DNA from: Cyclobacteriaceae bacterium
GTDB taxonomy: Bacteria > Bacteroidota > Bacteroidia > Cytophagales > Cyclobacteriaceae
Reading direction: 5' to 3'
NCBI GenBank assembly: GCA_028281285.1
Contig: JANQKF010000013.1
Span: 310,001 to 374,000 of the forward strand
DNA: 64,000 nt
Shown here: positions 26,298 to 33,697 of the stretch, one piece after another
How the letters are laid out: the number at the start of each line of letters is the position of its first letter
Numbering within the stretch: position 1 is the first letter of the stretch
Program-made: the position numbers and the translations under genes
The notes under the pieces: generated by a model
Told to the model about the DNA's origin: nothing
The model's input: the letters and a program-made list of their open reading frames with translations, nothing else
Databases searched by the model: none

Positions 26298-26819
26298 TTA
26301 AAAAAATTGTCTTATTTCTTCCTTGATCACTCGCAATGACTCATGGATAGGATCTTGATTCTTGTTCATCATATTTTCAAAAATTGCCTTGGCCAAATCA
26401 ATCGAGGTGCCCTCATCTGCTAATCTTTCAGCTGAATTATTGATCAATACAGTTACCTCCTCAACGGCCATTTTCGTCCTCTCCCAAGCCAAATCCGAGA
26501 CATAAATTTGTTGTGACAGATTATGATGAAGCTCTTCTCTAATCTCTTTTAATAACACCTGCTGGAACTCCCTGGCCGAATAGGCAGGATCATTCACACG
26601 GACAAGCATATTATTAGGTGCTATTCGCTCAAGCAGAAGGCATAATCGCTCATAAGCTTGCAAGCGAAGGGGAAGCACCGTTTCGTTATTCTTAATTTTA
26701 ATATCTATCAACCGCTTGTCATATTCCTTCTGAAGAAAAGACCTCACCACCAAATAGACAGCATAGAGCACCAATAAGCCGGGAACTAATATTTGTAAAA
26801 AATCGGTTAAGTATTCCAT
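26298..26819 (-). CDS. membrane-anchored cytoplasmic protein, function unknown
   Basis: The 173-residue protein has a single N-terminal membrane span ('FLQILVPGLLVLYAVYLVVRSFL', about residues 6-28). A helical cytoplasmic part follows, including 'IKNNETVLPLRLQAYERLCLLLERIAPNNMLVRV' and 'REELHHNLSQQIYVSDLAWERTKMAVEEV'. I recall this arrangement as a conserved uncharacterised Bacteroidota family, but no function is known to me. The ATG at 26819 places the span at the N-terminus; an upstream start at 26837 adds only six residues. It is the first gene of the apparent minus-strand operon with the dioxygenase-methyltransferase fusion. Confidence 0.7.
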   Translation of the reverse strand: MEYLTDFLQILVPGLLVLYAVYLVVRSFLQKEYDKRLIDIKIKNNETVLPLRLQAYERLCLLLERIAPNNMLVRVNDPAYSAREFQQVLLKEIREELHHNLSQQIYVSDLAWERTKMAVEEVTVLINNSAERLADEGTSIDLAKAIFENMMNKNQDPIHESLRVIKEEIRQFF

Positions 26820-26919
26820 TATACTATCTTTACCCAAGCCTGAAAATACAAAGATTAACCGGCCCAGATAAGATTAGCAGTTTAATTTTACATCATTAAT
26901 AAAACCTCCAAATTCGATT

Positions 26920-27222
26920 ATGATTGAGCCCGTAACCATATCAGAAAAGGCCGCACTGGAAATCAAACATTTAATGGAGAATAAAAATATTCCAGAAGGA
27001 TATGGACTTAGAATTGGTGTTAAAGGTGGAGGTGGTTGTGGAGGAATGGGTTTCATACTTGGTTTCGATAAGCCCAAGGATGGTGACATAACCTATAAGG
27101 AAAAGGGCATTGAGGTACATGTGGAGAAGAGACAGACCATGTATCTCATTGGTTTGGAAGTTGATTTCCACGATGGCGCTGATGCTCGTGGGTTTACTTT
27201 TGTTCATCCTGATCAAACTTGA
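26920..27222 (+). CDS. IscA/HesB-like protein lacking the C-terminal CGC motif
   Basis: The 100-residue protein aligns with A-type iron-sulfur carriers: 'VTISEKAALEIKHLMENKNIPEGYGLRIGVKGGGGCGGMGFILGFD' matches their first half, with C40 at the position of the first conserved Cys. Canonical members end in a C-G-C motif about 60 residues later. Here the chain stops after 'DARGFTFVHPDQT' without either cysteine, so it cannot bind a cluster by the usual three-Cys mode. It stands alone, divergent from the gene at 26298 and 77 bases before an FtsX-like permease. A helper or scaffold role is possible. Confidence 0.82.
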   Translation: MIEPVTISEKAALEIKHLMENKNIPEGYGLRIGVKGGGGCGGMGFILGFDKPKDGDITYKEKGIEVHVEKRQTMYLIGLEVDFHDGADARGFTFVHPDQT

Positions 27223-27299
27223 AATTTTTCATAACTAAGTTCTTAGTAATTTCTTTTCCTATTGGTTGATCTTTACTACATTTAACGAAAGTTTTAGTT

Positions 27300-29699
27300 A
27301 TGCAACGGCTCGACTTCATTTTTACCCTGCGTCATCTATGGAGAAACAAATTTTTCACCACTTTAAATATCCTGGGCTTGACACTAGGACTTTCTGCAGC
27401 GATATGGCTGTTGCTATACCTCAAGAATGAACTCACCTATGATTTGCATTTTGAAGGTCATGAATCTACCTATAGAATAAGTGGGATATTTGAAGCACCT
27501 GGCGTTCGTTTTAATACCGCCTTTTCTGCCAGCGAGCTCGCCCCACTACTCAAAGAGGAGTTTCCGGAATTACTCGCTTATGCTCGATTTGTTGCGGTAG
27601 GAAACGAAAAAATTGATGTGGCCGATAAAGAATTCTTAGAACAAGACATGTTCTATACAGATGCAGAGGTCTTCCAAGTGTTTTCATTGAACTTGTTGGA
27701 GGGTGATCCAAATTCAGCTTTGGATGAACCGAATTCAGTAGTCATAAGTGAATCCACAAGCAAAAAACTATTCGCCTCAAATTCAGGCGTAAATGAGGTG
27801 ATCAAAATAAATGGTAATGACGTTAAAGTGACCGGTGTTTTTCAGGACTTACCCAAAAACACGCACTTCAACTTCAACGTGCTTCTCTCGGGAATCTACA
27901 CGAGAGATTGGGCCATGCCTGATGGTGTTTTCAATTCTGAGGTCCTCTGGAATGCAGATTGTCTCACTTATTTAAAGTTTACTGACGAATTCGATGAAGC
28001 ACACTTCTTAGATCGATTCAAATCTTTCAATGAAAAGTATTTCATGCCCTTTGGAAAGGTTGTCTCCGGTCAACACCATGTTCGTTTGCAACGGTTGGCA
28101 GACATCCACTACTCTCCAGAGGTTCTGGATGACGATTACCCAAAAGGAAGTCAGGCTAATCTCCTGACTTTTTCGGCAATAGGATTTGCAATCTTACTGT
28201 TGGCATGCATCAACTATATAAATCTAGCGACATCCCGAGGAAGGCTGCGCGCCAAAGAAATCGGCATTAGAAAGGTTTTGGGATCAAATGCACTGCGTTT
28301 GAGAAGCTCACTTTTGTTAGAGTCAATGTCTCAGGTCATCTTATCACTGGCTCTTTCGGTTGCAATTGTCTGGGTCGTTATCACCAAAACTTCATTTCAA
28401 TCTTGGCTAGGAACCGACTTCGACTTTAACCTTTTCGAGCAGCTCGACTTACTAATCGCAGTAATCGGTTTGGCACATTTTACCGGCCTGATTTCAGGTG
28501 CTTACCCCGCCATTTATTTATCAAACATTAAGCCCGTTAACTCGCTTAAAGGGGTGATGGGAATCGGTAATGGGCGCAATGGCCTAAGACAATTCCTTGT
28601 CTTATTCCAATTCATAGTTTCTATAGGTGTTCTGTCCTCTACTCTATTAATGAGAGACCAATTGAATTTCATTCAGAATAAAGACTTGGGCTTTTCCAAA
28701 GATCAAGTCATGGTAGTGAGTCTACAGGACAGTGCAGTCAGGGCAAACGTTAATCTATTAAAAAACCGGCTATCTGATTTTCCAGGAATTCTGTCCACAA
28801 GTTCTACTAACAATGCTCCGGGAATTCAAATTGATCAAATCGTATTTAAAGTAGACCAGAATGGCGCAATGGAACAGCAGGAATTTAAGTTTGTCGATGT
28901 GGATGTTAACTATCTGGAAACCCTGGGGATTGAGCTTAAGGAAGGGAAATATTTTAGAGGAGATGAAACCAGGGGGAATCAATACTTTGTCATCAATGAG
29001 ACTGCTGCGAAAGTGTTGGGATGGGAAAACCCTATTGGCAAACGACTTGGTTTTTTCCATCAGGATGAACCAGGACAAGTTATAGGTGTGGTCAAAGATT
29101 TCAACTTTCATTCTTTGCACAATCCAATCACACCTATGGTCTTAGCGTATTTTCCTAATAGCGGACGTAACCTTCTTATCAGGTACAGACCCGAACGACA
29201 AAATGAAATAGTGAGTATTGTTGAATCAGCCTGGAATGAGTTGTACCCTAATCAAACGTTCGCTTTCTCCTTTCTGAATGATCGCCTGGCACAACAATAC
29301 GCTTCTGATCAAAACCAGAATCAGTTAATCAGCATCATGGCAGGACTTTGCATAATTATCGCCTTAATTGGACTATCCGGTCTGACTGCATTTAATGTAA
29401 ATCAAAGAACGAAGGAAATTGGGATTAGAAAAGTACTTGGAGCCATGCCCGGGCATATTGTGTATCTTATATTTTCAGGAACGTTTCGACTGGTTATTCT
29501 TGCATCAATAATTGCAGGTCCAATAACCTATCTTCTCTTTGACCAGTGGCTGGATAATTTTGCCTACCGAATATCATTCAATGTTTTTATCGTGCTGTCA
29601 GCAATTATCTTAGCTATCATATTGACCCTGACCATTGTTGGTGGTCATGTGCTGAAAACAACCAACAAAAATCCCTCGGTAACTTTGAGACACGACTAA
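27300..29699 (+). CDS. FtsX-like ABC transporter permease, two-domain MacB type
   Basis: A 799-residue permease with the same plan as the one at 12496-14877. It has 'FTLRHLWRNKFFTTLNILGLTLGLSAAIWLLLYL' at the N-terminus, a periplasmic MacB-PCD-like domain, then 'SRGRLRAKEIGIRKVLGSNALRLR' and three spans. The second unit holds 'VNQRTKEIGIRKVLGAMPGHI' and the end reads 'TNKNPSVTLRHD'. Two coupling helices (E-I-G-I-R-K) mark where ATPases would dock. No ATPase gene is adjacent. Partners and substrate are unknown. It probably has its own promoter in the 77 bases upstream, but no clear consensus element was seen. Confidence 0.9.
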   Translation: MQRLDFIFTLRHLWRNKFFTTLNILGLTLGLSAAIWLLLYLKNELTYDLHFEGHESTYRISGIFEAPGVRFNTAFSASELAPLLKEEFPELLAYARFVAVGNEKIDVADKEFLEQDMFYTDAEVFQVFSLNLLEGDPNSALDEPNSVVISESTSKKLFASNSGVNEVIKINGNDVKVTGVFQDLPKNTHFNFNVLLSGIYTRDWAMPDGVFNSEVLWNADCLTYLKFTDEFDEAHFLDRFKSFNEKYFMPFGKVVSGQHHVRLQRLADIHYSPEVLDDDYPKGSQANLLTFSAIGFAILLLACINYINLATSRGRLRAKEIGIRKVLGSNALRLRSSLLLESMSQVILSLALSVAIVWVVITKTSFQSWLGTDFDFNLFEQLDLLIAVIGLAHFTGLISGAYPAIYLSNIKPVNSLKGVMGIGNGRNGLRQFLVLFQFIVSIGVLSSTLLMRDQLNFIQNKDLGFSKDQVMVVSLQDSAVRANVNLLKNRLSDFPGILSTSSTNNAPGIQIDQIVFKVDQNGAMEQQEFKFVDVDVNYLETLGIELKEGKYFRGDETRGNQYFVINETAAKVLGWENPIGKRLGFFHQDEPGQVIGVVKDFNFHSLHNPITPMVLAYFPNSGRNLLIRYRPERQNEIVSIVESAWNELYPNQTFAFSFLNDRLAQQYASDQNQNQLISIMAGLCIIIALIGLSGLTAFNVNQRTKEIGIRKVLGAMPGHIVYLIFSGTFRLVILASIIAGPITYLLFDQWLDNFAYRISFNVFIVLSAIILAIILTLTIVGGHVLKTTNKNPSVTLRHD

Positions 29700-29789
29700 T
29701 AGCCTACAATACAACAATTTATCAGTACATAGTCGAAGTCTATCTGAAAAAGGTTGTAGAGACAGCCCAAATGAACTACGTTCGCGATC

Positions 29790-30674
29790 ATGAGATATGA
29801 TTTTGACATCACTATCCTAAGCAATGATCGCTATGTTGATGATCAGAACAGTAATGCGTACCAAGAAGATTTAGTTGTACGGCAGACTTTGGAAGAAAAC
29901 GGCCTGAAGGTTCATAAAATCTCTTGGTCTAAGGAATACTTCGATTGGTCAAAAACGAAAGTAACGTTGATTAGAAGTACCTGGGATTACCATCATCGGG
30001 CTGTTGAATGGAATTCTTTCTTATCCAATTTCTCCGGCAAGAATAAACTGATTAATCATGAAAAGTTGATCCGATGGAATATGGACAAGCATTATTTGGG
30101 TGATCTTGAGAAACTTGGAATTACAATACCCGAGACAGTTTTTATTGAAGAAGGAAATCAAAACTCATTGATTGAACATTACCAAAATTCCGGTTGGCCA
30201 GAGATAATTCTTAAGCCTTGTTTTTCTGCCACTGCCCGGCACACTTATCGCGTCAATAGCAACAATGTTAAATCCATCAATGCCACTTTTCAAAGGCTGA
30301 TACAAAACGAATCACTGATGATTCAACCCTTTCTCCACAGCATTATGGATGAAGGAGAAATCTCCTTGGTAATTATTGGTGGAGAATTTACTCATGCAAC
30401 CATCAAGCGGGCTAAACCTGGAGATTTCAGGGTTCAGGACGATTTCGGAGGAACTGCAGACTTGTATCAGCCGAGTATGGATGAAATAGAATTTGCAAAA
30501 AGAGTGGTATCAAAATGTGATCCTCAGCCGGCTTATGCCAGGGTCGATCTTGTCAAGGACAATAATGGACAGCTCGCATTGATTGAGTTGGAGTTGATTG
30601 AACCTGAACTGTGGTTTCGCTTATTCCCAGAAGCCGCTGAAGTATTTGCCTCTGTGCTTATGGAATATTTGTAA
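29790..30674 (+). CDS. ATP-grasp ligase, DcsG/RimK-like
   Basis: The 294-residue protein has an N-terminal pre-ATP-grasp domain with 'VTLIRSTWDYHHRAVEWNSFL', a stretch typical of the family that includes O-ureido-serine cyclo-ligase (DcsG), then an ATP-grasp core. The core shows 'EIILKPCFSATARHTYRV' (phosphate loop region), 'LMIQPFLHSIMDEGEISLVIIGGEFTHATIKRA' and the metal-binding 'YARVDLVKDNNGQLALIELELIEPELWF'. ATP-grasp enzymes activate a carboxylate as acyl phosphate and join it to an amine or thiol. The substrate cannot be told. It is followed after 54 bases by a second ATP-grasp gene. Confidence 0.8.
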   Translation: MRYDFDITILSNDRYVDDQNSNAYQEDLVVRQTLEENGLKVHKISWSKEYFDWSKTKVTLIRSTWDYHHRAVEWNSFLSNFSGKNKLINHEKLIRWNMDKHYLGDLEKLGITIPETVFIEEGNQNSLIEHYQNSGWPEIILKPCFSATARHTYRVNSNNVKSINATFQRLIQNESLMIQPFLHSIMDEGEISLVIIGGEFTHATIKRAKPGDFRVQDDFGGTADLYQPSMDEIEFAKRVVSKCDPQPAYARVDLVKDNNGQLALIELELIEPELWFRLFPEAAEVFASVLMEYL

Positions 30675-30728
30675 GCTCTTGGAATTATTTAAACGTGATC
30701 TACATTATTAATTGGTAACTTTCTTACC

Positions 30729-31703
30729 ATGATCATTGCTGAATCACCCGCAATTTACATCTTGTATGAAAACCCAGAGTGGTTAGCCCCACTAACCGCT
30801 GCCTTGGATTCCACTGACGTCCCTTATGTGAAATGGAATTTAGCGGAAGACAATTTTGATCTGACATCCACTCCACCTGACGGTATTTTTTACAGTAAAA
30901 TGAGTGCCTCTGCCCATACGCGCGGTCATCTGCATGCAACAGATTTAGCGGCTGCAGTGTTATCATGGCTGGAAGCCCATGAGTGCAGAGTAATTAACGG
31001 ATATAATGTACTTCAACTCGAAATAAAAAAAAGTGAGCAATACGTAGCTCTTAGTAAAGCTGGCCTGAAAGTACCAAAGACACTAGTTGCAAATAGTACC
31101 GAAACTATGAGAGTTGCTTCTATTCAAATGGGCTTTCCGGTAATTATAAAGCCAAACAGGGGTGGAAAAGGGATTGGAGTCAAGCTCCTATGGTCTCAAG
31201 AGGATCTTGATGAATTCCTTAAAGTCACTGACTACTCTGAGTTTACCGTTGATGGGATCACGTTGATCCAGGAATATGTTCAATCCTCAAATCAACAAAT
31301 CACAAGAATGGAATTCATTGACGGGAGACTGTATTATGCTGTCAACGTTGATACTCAGGGAGGTTTCGAACTATGTCCGGCTGACGGGTGCAGCATTGAA
31401 GATATTGCCTGTGCTATTGATGGTCAATCAGATGGAATTCCTCGGTTTTCGATCATTCAGAATTTTGATATCCCCGAAATAAAATTTCTTGAAAGGTTAT
31501 TGTCTGACAACAATATTGAAGTTGCAGGCATTGAATTCATACAAAATGAAAAAGGGGAACGCTATTTCTATGACATAAATACCAATACAAACTATAACAC
31601 GGATGCCGAAGAGCTAGCAGGTCCGGATGTTAGTGGGATCGTTCGAGTGGCTAAATTTCTCAAGAGTGAATTTCTTATTAAGTACCCTTTGGTACACTCA
31701 TGA
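30729..31703 (+). CDS. ATP-grasp ligase, RimK-like
   Basis: The 324-residue protein is a second, different ATP-grasp enzyme. After an N-terminal domain with 'GIFYSKMSASAHTRGHLHATDLAAAVLSWLEAHECRVINGYNVLQLEIKKSEQ' comes the core with 'MGFPVIIKPNRGGKGIGVKLLWS' (lysine and glycine-rich loop), 'TLIQEYVQ', and the metal-site 'EVAGIEFIQNEKGERYFYDINTNTNYN'. The order fits RimK or glutathione synthetase-like ligases. It follows another ATP-grasp gene in the same direction, and its end overlaps the convergent AraC-type regulator by six bases. No small precursor peptide gene was found between or beside the two ligases. Confidence 0.82.
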   Translation: MIIAESPAIYILYENPEWLAPLTAALDSTDVPYVKWNLAEDNFDLTSTPPDGIFYSKMSASAHTRGHLHATDLAAAVLSWLEAHECRVINGYNVLQLEIKKSEQYVALSKAGLKVPKTLVANSTETMRVASIQMGFPVIIKPNRGGKGIGVKLLWSQEDLDEFLKVTDYSEFTVDGITLIQEYVQSSNQQITRMEFIDGRLYYAVNVDTQGGFELCPADGCSIEDIACAIDGQSDGIPRFSIIQNFDIPEIKFLERLLSDNNIEVAGIEFIQNEKGERYFYDINTNTNYNTDAEELAGPDVSGIVRVAKFLKSEFLIKYPLVHS

Positions 31704-32510
31704 AAAGAGTTCTCCCATCATAGTCTCTGAAACGCTGTTACTCTGTTTTAAGTAAGCTCTCGGACTCAAACCTGAAAATTGTTTGAAAGCCTTGGTGAAG
31801 TGTGCCTGGTCATAAAAACCCACATTAAGCGCTGTATCTGTTAACCTATGATCGCAATTATTCATTAGTTGGACAGCAGACTGAAGTCTCTTTTTGCGCC
31901 TGAACTCTGACAGCGTTATACCGAAAGTTTCCTTAAACTGGATTTGTAGTCCCCGAAAGGAATTCCCCCAAAATTTATCGGCAACCTCCTCAATTTGAAG
32001 TTCATTAAATTTCATTAACACCGATGCGAATAGCTTTAAATGGGCATATTCATTATAGGAGTCATGGACAAATTTTCGAAGAAAGAACTCATCTAATCGT
32101 TTGGAAAGGTTTTGGAGCCCTCGCTCTTTATGAATCAGGCAAATCAACTCTCCATATCCACCTGAAAGGTTGCGAACATCGACTATTTGACCCGTAAACT
32201 CAACGGAGGGTATGCCAAAAAGAACTTTGGATGCCCAAGGTTGAATTGAAACCCCAACTATATCCGTATTTGCCGATGGCATTTTTTCATGATAATTCAG
32301 GTATTGACCTTCAACGAATGCCAAAGGCTCATTTACATGTCTTCCTTTCTTCTCAATAACCATTGGCAGGCCACGATGTATGATCAAATCCAAAGCACCA
32401 AATGGCATGATCTTACGAAATGAAGGATTCTCGGCATTTCCCTCTAGAAACCAGTAGAATCGAATAAATTCTCTCAGTATCGGATCCGGAAGTACTTTCT
32501 TGAACTTCAT
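31698..32510 (-). CDS. AraC family transcriptional regulator
   Basis: A 270-residue regulator from the ATG at 32510. The N-terminal domain begins 'MKFKKVLPDPILREFIRFYWFLEG', the usual start of the DUF6597-type sensor domain. The C-terminal domain (about 165-255) has two helix-turn-helix motifs, 'IEEVADKFWGNSFRGLQIQFKETFGITLSEFRRKKRLQSA' and 'LTDTALNVGFYDQAHFTKAFKQFSGLSPRAYLK', the AraC/XylS signature. The frame extends 26 codons further upstream to a TTG, but the conserved N-terminus begins at 32510. It is convergent with the ATP-grasp genes; a regulatory link is only a possibility. Confidence 0.88.
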   Translation of the reverse strand: MKFKKVLPDPILREFIRFYWFLEGNAENPSFRKIMPFGALDLIIHRGLPMVIEKKGRHVNEPLAFVEGQYLNYHEKMPSANTDIVGVSIQPWASKVLFGIPSVEFTGQIVDVRNLSGGYGELICLIHKERGLQNLSKRLDEFFLRKFVHDSYNEYAHLKLFASVLMKFNELQIEEVADKFWGNSFRGLQIQFKETFGITLSEFRRKKRLQSAVQLMNNCDHRLTDTALNVGFYDQAHFTKAFKQFSGLSPRAYLKQSNSVSETMMGELFS

Positions 32511-32638
32511 TAATTCAGAGTCGGGTTGTTGAACGGCTTTTTTAACTAACAACTCTAGGCACACTCCTCCCCATTCGCCCCTGTACAATTAATCCTCATT
32601 CCAGCTTTCTATTTTTTGGTACCTATAATTCAAAAACT

Positions 32639-33697
32639 ATGAAAAGTCGAATAACAATTTTAATTCAAGCCACTTTAGTCATGCTATTTTTCGGGTGTGA
32701 TAAAGACAATGCTCCAATTCCAGATCCATTGACCATTACCGAGACTACTGTTTCCGGTTTCAACTTCACTTGGAACGATACTAGCTCTCCTATAAGGCTA
32801 CAAGTCAGTGAGTCAGCCGACTTTAGCACAATTGCCTTTGACTCGACTTATTCCAATTCCCCAAGCTCAGTCGAAGGTTTAAAAAGTATGCAACCCTACC
32901 ACATTAGATATGCCTTTACTTCAAGTTCATCCACCTTTTCGGAAAATCAGCCATTGACAACCAATGAACTTACTCCCCCTCAAGGTGTATTGGCCTCAAT
33001 AGTTTTGGGAGATTCCTTTAAACTATCTTGGACTGACGTTCCTGGCGCAGATTATTCACTTGATGTTTCCACAGATATCGGCTTTTCACAGCTTCTAGAG
33101 GGGTATAATGGTCTCCTGGTTGAGGATAATCAGGTTCGGGTAGAAGCACCTGATATTGAAACCACCTACTATTTTCGATTGAAGTCTGTAAACGGGGACC
33201 AAGAATCTCAATATTCGGAAATTGGCAATGTTACCACGACCGATGTCCTGGTTTTTAGTTTTTCAAGCCCTGCTTTTGCCAATGGAGAAACCATGCCCGC
33301 CAAGTATGCGTGCTCTAATCCATCTCCACCTCTTCAATGGAAAAATCCACCTGAAGGAACAGTGTCTATCGCAATCATAATGGATGATCTTGATTTCCCG
33401 GGTCGAGTGTATAACCATTGGGTGATTTTCAACATTTCAGCCGATGTCACCGAATTACTCGAGGGAGCATCTGGCCCAGGTGTACCTCACGGAAGTACGG
33501 AAGGAATTAATGGATTGGGTCAAACGGGTTATTTCGGACCCTGTCCACCTAATGGAGAAACACATCGATATGAATTCACATTATATGCGCTGGATACCAA
33601 TATCCCTTTGGGTGGGTCGGCTACTAAAGGGGCTCTATTGGGGGCGATGAACGGCCATATTCTTGGGCGCAAAACGTTCCAAGGACTTTACAATTAA
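32639..33697 (+). CDS. lipoprotein with FN3-like repeats and a C-terminal PEBP (YbhB/YbcL) domain
   Basis: The 352-residue protein has a lipoprotein signal peptide (lipobox 'MLFFGC', Cys20). Residues about 30-110 and 112-200 look like two fibronectin type III-like modules ('PPQGVLASIVLGDSFKLSWTDVPGADYSLDVS...YYFRLKSVNGDQESQYSE'). Residues about 205-352 are a phosphatidylethanolamine-binding-protein domain: 'FSSPAFANGETMPAKYACSNPSPPLQWKNPPEG', 'IAIIMDDLDFPGRVYNHWVIFNI', 'YFGPCPPNGETHRYEFTLYALD'. YbhB/YbcL proteins normally stand alone in the cytoplasm or periplasm, so a surface-anchored FN3 fusion is unusual. The stop overlaps the convergent helicase gene. Confidence 0.85.
   Translation: MKSRITILIQATLVMLFFGCDKDNAPIPDPLTITETTVSGFNFTWNDTSSPIRLQVSESADFSTIAFDSTYSNSPSSVEGLKSMQPYHIRYAFTSSSSTFSENQPLTTNELTPPQGVLASIVLGDSFKLSWTDVPGADYSLDVSTDIGFSQLLEGYNGLLVEDNQVRVEAPDIETTYYFRLKSVNGDQESQYSEIGNVTTTDVLVFSFSSPAFANGETMPAKYACSNPSPPLQWKNPPEGTVSIAIIMDDLDFPGRVYNHWVIFNISADVTELLEGASGPGVPHGSTEGINGLGQTGYFGPCPPNGETHRYEFTLYALDTNIPLGGSATKGALLGAMNGHILGRKTFQGLYN

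Noticed and set aside
2956-29699. One transporter made of the LolD/MacB-type ATPase and either FtsX-like permease.
   Set aside because: They are about 9 and 24 kb apart, in different transcription units; no evidence links them.
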